A model generated the notes under the pieces. It saw only the letters and a program-made list of their open reading frames with translations. It was not told the origin of the DNA and ran no database searches. DNA of 13,509 bases, from positions 1 through 13,509 of the forward strand of contig URKU01000049.1 of the NCBI GenBank assembly GCA_900548515.1, written 5' to 3'. Source of the DNA: an uncultured Collinsella sp. (GTDB lineage: Bacteria; Actinomycetota; Coriobacteriia; Coriobacteriales; Coriobacteriaceae). A program made the translations under genes and the position numbers. Positions 12,778 through 13,509 of the stretch are shown in pieces; within the stretch, counting starts at the first letter, position 1; the number at the start of each line of letters is the position of its first letter.

Positions 12778-13314
12778 TTACTTGCGGACGACCTTGACGA
12801 TGGCGTCACCGGCGGCGACAGCGGAGTCGGCCTCGACGGCGAGCTCGACGTCGGCAAACTCGGCAGTGTTGGACACGGCCACGACGACGCAGTCCTTGTA
12901 ACCGGCAGCAGCGATCTTGGCGCGGTCGATCTTGAGCATGGGCTGACCGGCCTTCACGACGTCGTCGGCCTTAACGAAGCCCTCGAAGCCGTCGCCGTTC
13001 ATGTTGACGGTATCGACGCCAACGTGCACCAGGACCTCGATGCCGCTATCGGACTGCAGGCCCACGGCGTGACCCATGGTGACGGTCACCTTGCCGTCGC
13101 AGGGAGCGTAGACCAGATCGTCCTCGGGCCACACGGCGCAGCCCTTGCCCAGAACCTCGCCACCAAAGACGGGATCGGGCACATCGGCCATCTTGATGAC
13201 CTTGCCCTTGACGGGCGAGCACAGCACGTCGGCGCCGGCAGAAGCAGAGATGGAGGCGGGAGCAGCGGCAGCAGCGGGCTCAGCCTTCTTCTTGAACATG
13301 TCAAACAGACCCAT
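12778..13314 (-). CDS. crr: PTS glucose-type IIA component (EIIA-Glc)
   Basis: A 178-aa cytoplasmic phosphocarrier of the sugar phosphotransferase system. It takes phosphate from HPr on a histidine and passes it to an EIIB domain. His97 in VLVHVGVDTVNMNGDGF is the phosphorylated residue, and His82 in MGHAVGL is its partner; the spacing of 15 matches E. coli His75/His90. The strand LCSPVKGKVIKMADVPDPVFGGEVLGKG is typical. An Ala/Pro-rich linker (about 11-28) follows a short amphipathic N-terminus (MGLFDMFKKK), reminiscent of the membrane-binding tail of E. coli EIIA. ATG 13314 has GAGGAGA at ideal distance; a frame extension to 13353 is unlikely. No EIIB or EIIC gene lies beside it, so it is a stand-alone IIA. 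A strong -10 (13369-13364) lies upstream and a terminator downstream. The symbol crr is by homology. Confidence 0.95.
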   Translation of the reverse strand: MGLFDMFKKKAEPAAAAAPASISASAGADVLCSPVKGKVIKMADVPDPVFGGEVLGKGCAVWPEDDLVYAPCDGKVTVTMGHAVGLQSDSGIEVLVHVGVDTVNMNGDGFEGFVKADDVVKAGQPMLKIDRAKIAAAGYKDCVVVAVSNTAEFADVELAVEADSAVAAGDAIVKVVRK

Positions 13315-13363
13315 ACGTTTTCTCCTCTTGATTAAGCGCAACGTTATGCGCATGCCTATGGTG

Positions 13364-13380
13364 ATTATAGTGCCAATTGG
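13364..13380 (-). promoter_or_regulatory. Promoter -10 and palindromic site upstream of the EIIA-Glc gene
   Basis: The minus strand has a perfect TATAAT (13369-13364) about 50 bases upstream of the EIIA start. The palindrome CCAATTGG (13373-13380) lies just upstream of the -10, inside the spacer, as an operator might. The -35 is weak (TTAGTT at 17 bases). Confidence 0.55.
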
Positions 13381-13454
13381 ACCAAAAACTAAGGTGGGGA
13401 GTCGAATCGAAAACTCCGCCGACGTCCCTTGATTATCGACTTCATCCGAACACC

Positions 13455-13492
13455 TCCCACATTCATCCGCACATGTGCGGATGAATGTGGGA
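13455..13492. repeat. Perfect 38-bp palindrome without loop
   Basis: Bases 13455-13473 and 13474-13492 are exact reverse complements, centred on ACATGT. The half-site TTCATCCG (13462-13469) is present once more as a direct copy at 13441-13448. There is no T tract. It lies upstream of the EIIA-Glc gene, at the right edge of the window. Confidence 0.88.
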
Positions 13493-13509
13493 ACCCGATA
13501 CCCTGAGGG

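Noticed and set aside
13398..13417. Short hairpin GGAGT/ACTCC near the right edge
   Set aside because: Five base pairs with a 10-nt loop are expected by chance at this GC content.

Overview
The window is high-GC bacterial DNA. Gene content, codon style and family relationships (LytTR/GHKL pair, NikR plus hyp genes, PTS IIA-Glc, GC-rich palindromes) suggest a gut Coriobacteriia such as Collinsella. This assignment is inference from recognition, not a database result. There is no rRNA, tRNA, CRISPR array or phage gene.

Left part (1-2600): the 3' part of an AgrA/LytR-type response regulator overlaps an AgrC-like GHKL sensor kinase. The kinase is split by a one-base frameshift near 931. Convergent to it lies a small protein that looks like a degenerate member of the uracil-DNA glycosylase superfamily.

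Mobile element (about 2565-4250, minus strand): an IS200/IS605 element with a Y1 transposase (TnpA), an RNA-guided nuclease (TnpB), a right-end hairpin and TCAA end like IS608, and a left-end hairpin. It sits just upstream of the UDG-like gene, between that gene and a divergent thioredoxin gene. TnpA carries Arg where the first His of its HUH motif is expected. TnpB keeps its DED catalytic residues and its zinc finger.

Middle (4401-10872, plus strand): thioredoxin, then an 82-aa protein of unknown function directly upstream of nikR. NikR has all four nickel ligands plus a His/Cys-rich N-terminal extension. These are followed by hypF, and then hypC-hypD-hypE from an apparent separate promoter. 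Together HypF, HypC, HypD and HypE build the Fe(CN)2CO group of [NiFe] hydrogenases: HypF and HypE make cyanide from carbamoyl phosphate, and HypC-HypD carry the iron. NikR is the natural nickel sensor for such a locus. HypA, HypB and the hydrogenase subunits are not in the window.

Right part (10998-13509): a HAD phosphatase (Gph-like, plus), a 315-bp gene-free stretch holding several successive inverted repeats, a convergent lipoprotein gene (minus), and a PTS EIIA-Glc gene (minus) with a clear terminator. A perfect 38-bp palindrome lies near the right edge. Two imperfect or perfect 70-71-nt inverted repeats (5739-5809 and 11682-11751) share an AAATAGGGAC core and look like members of a REP-like family.
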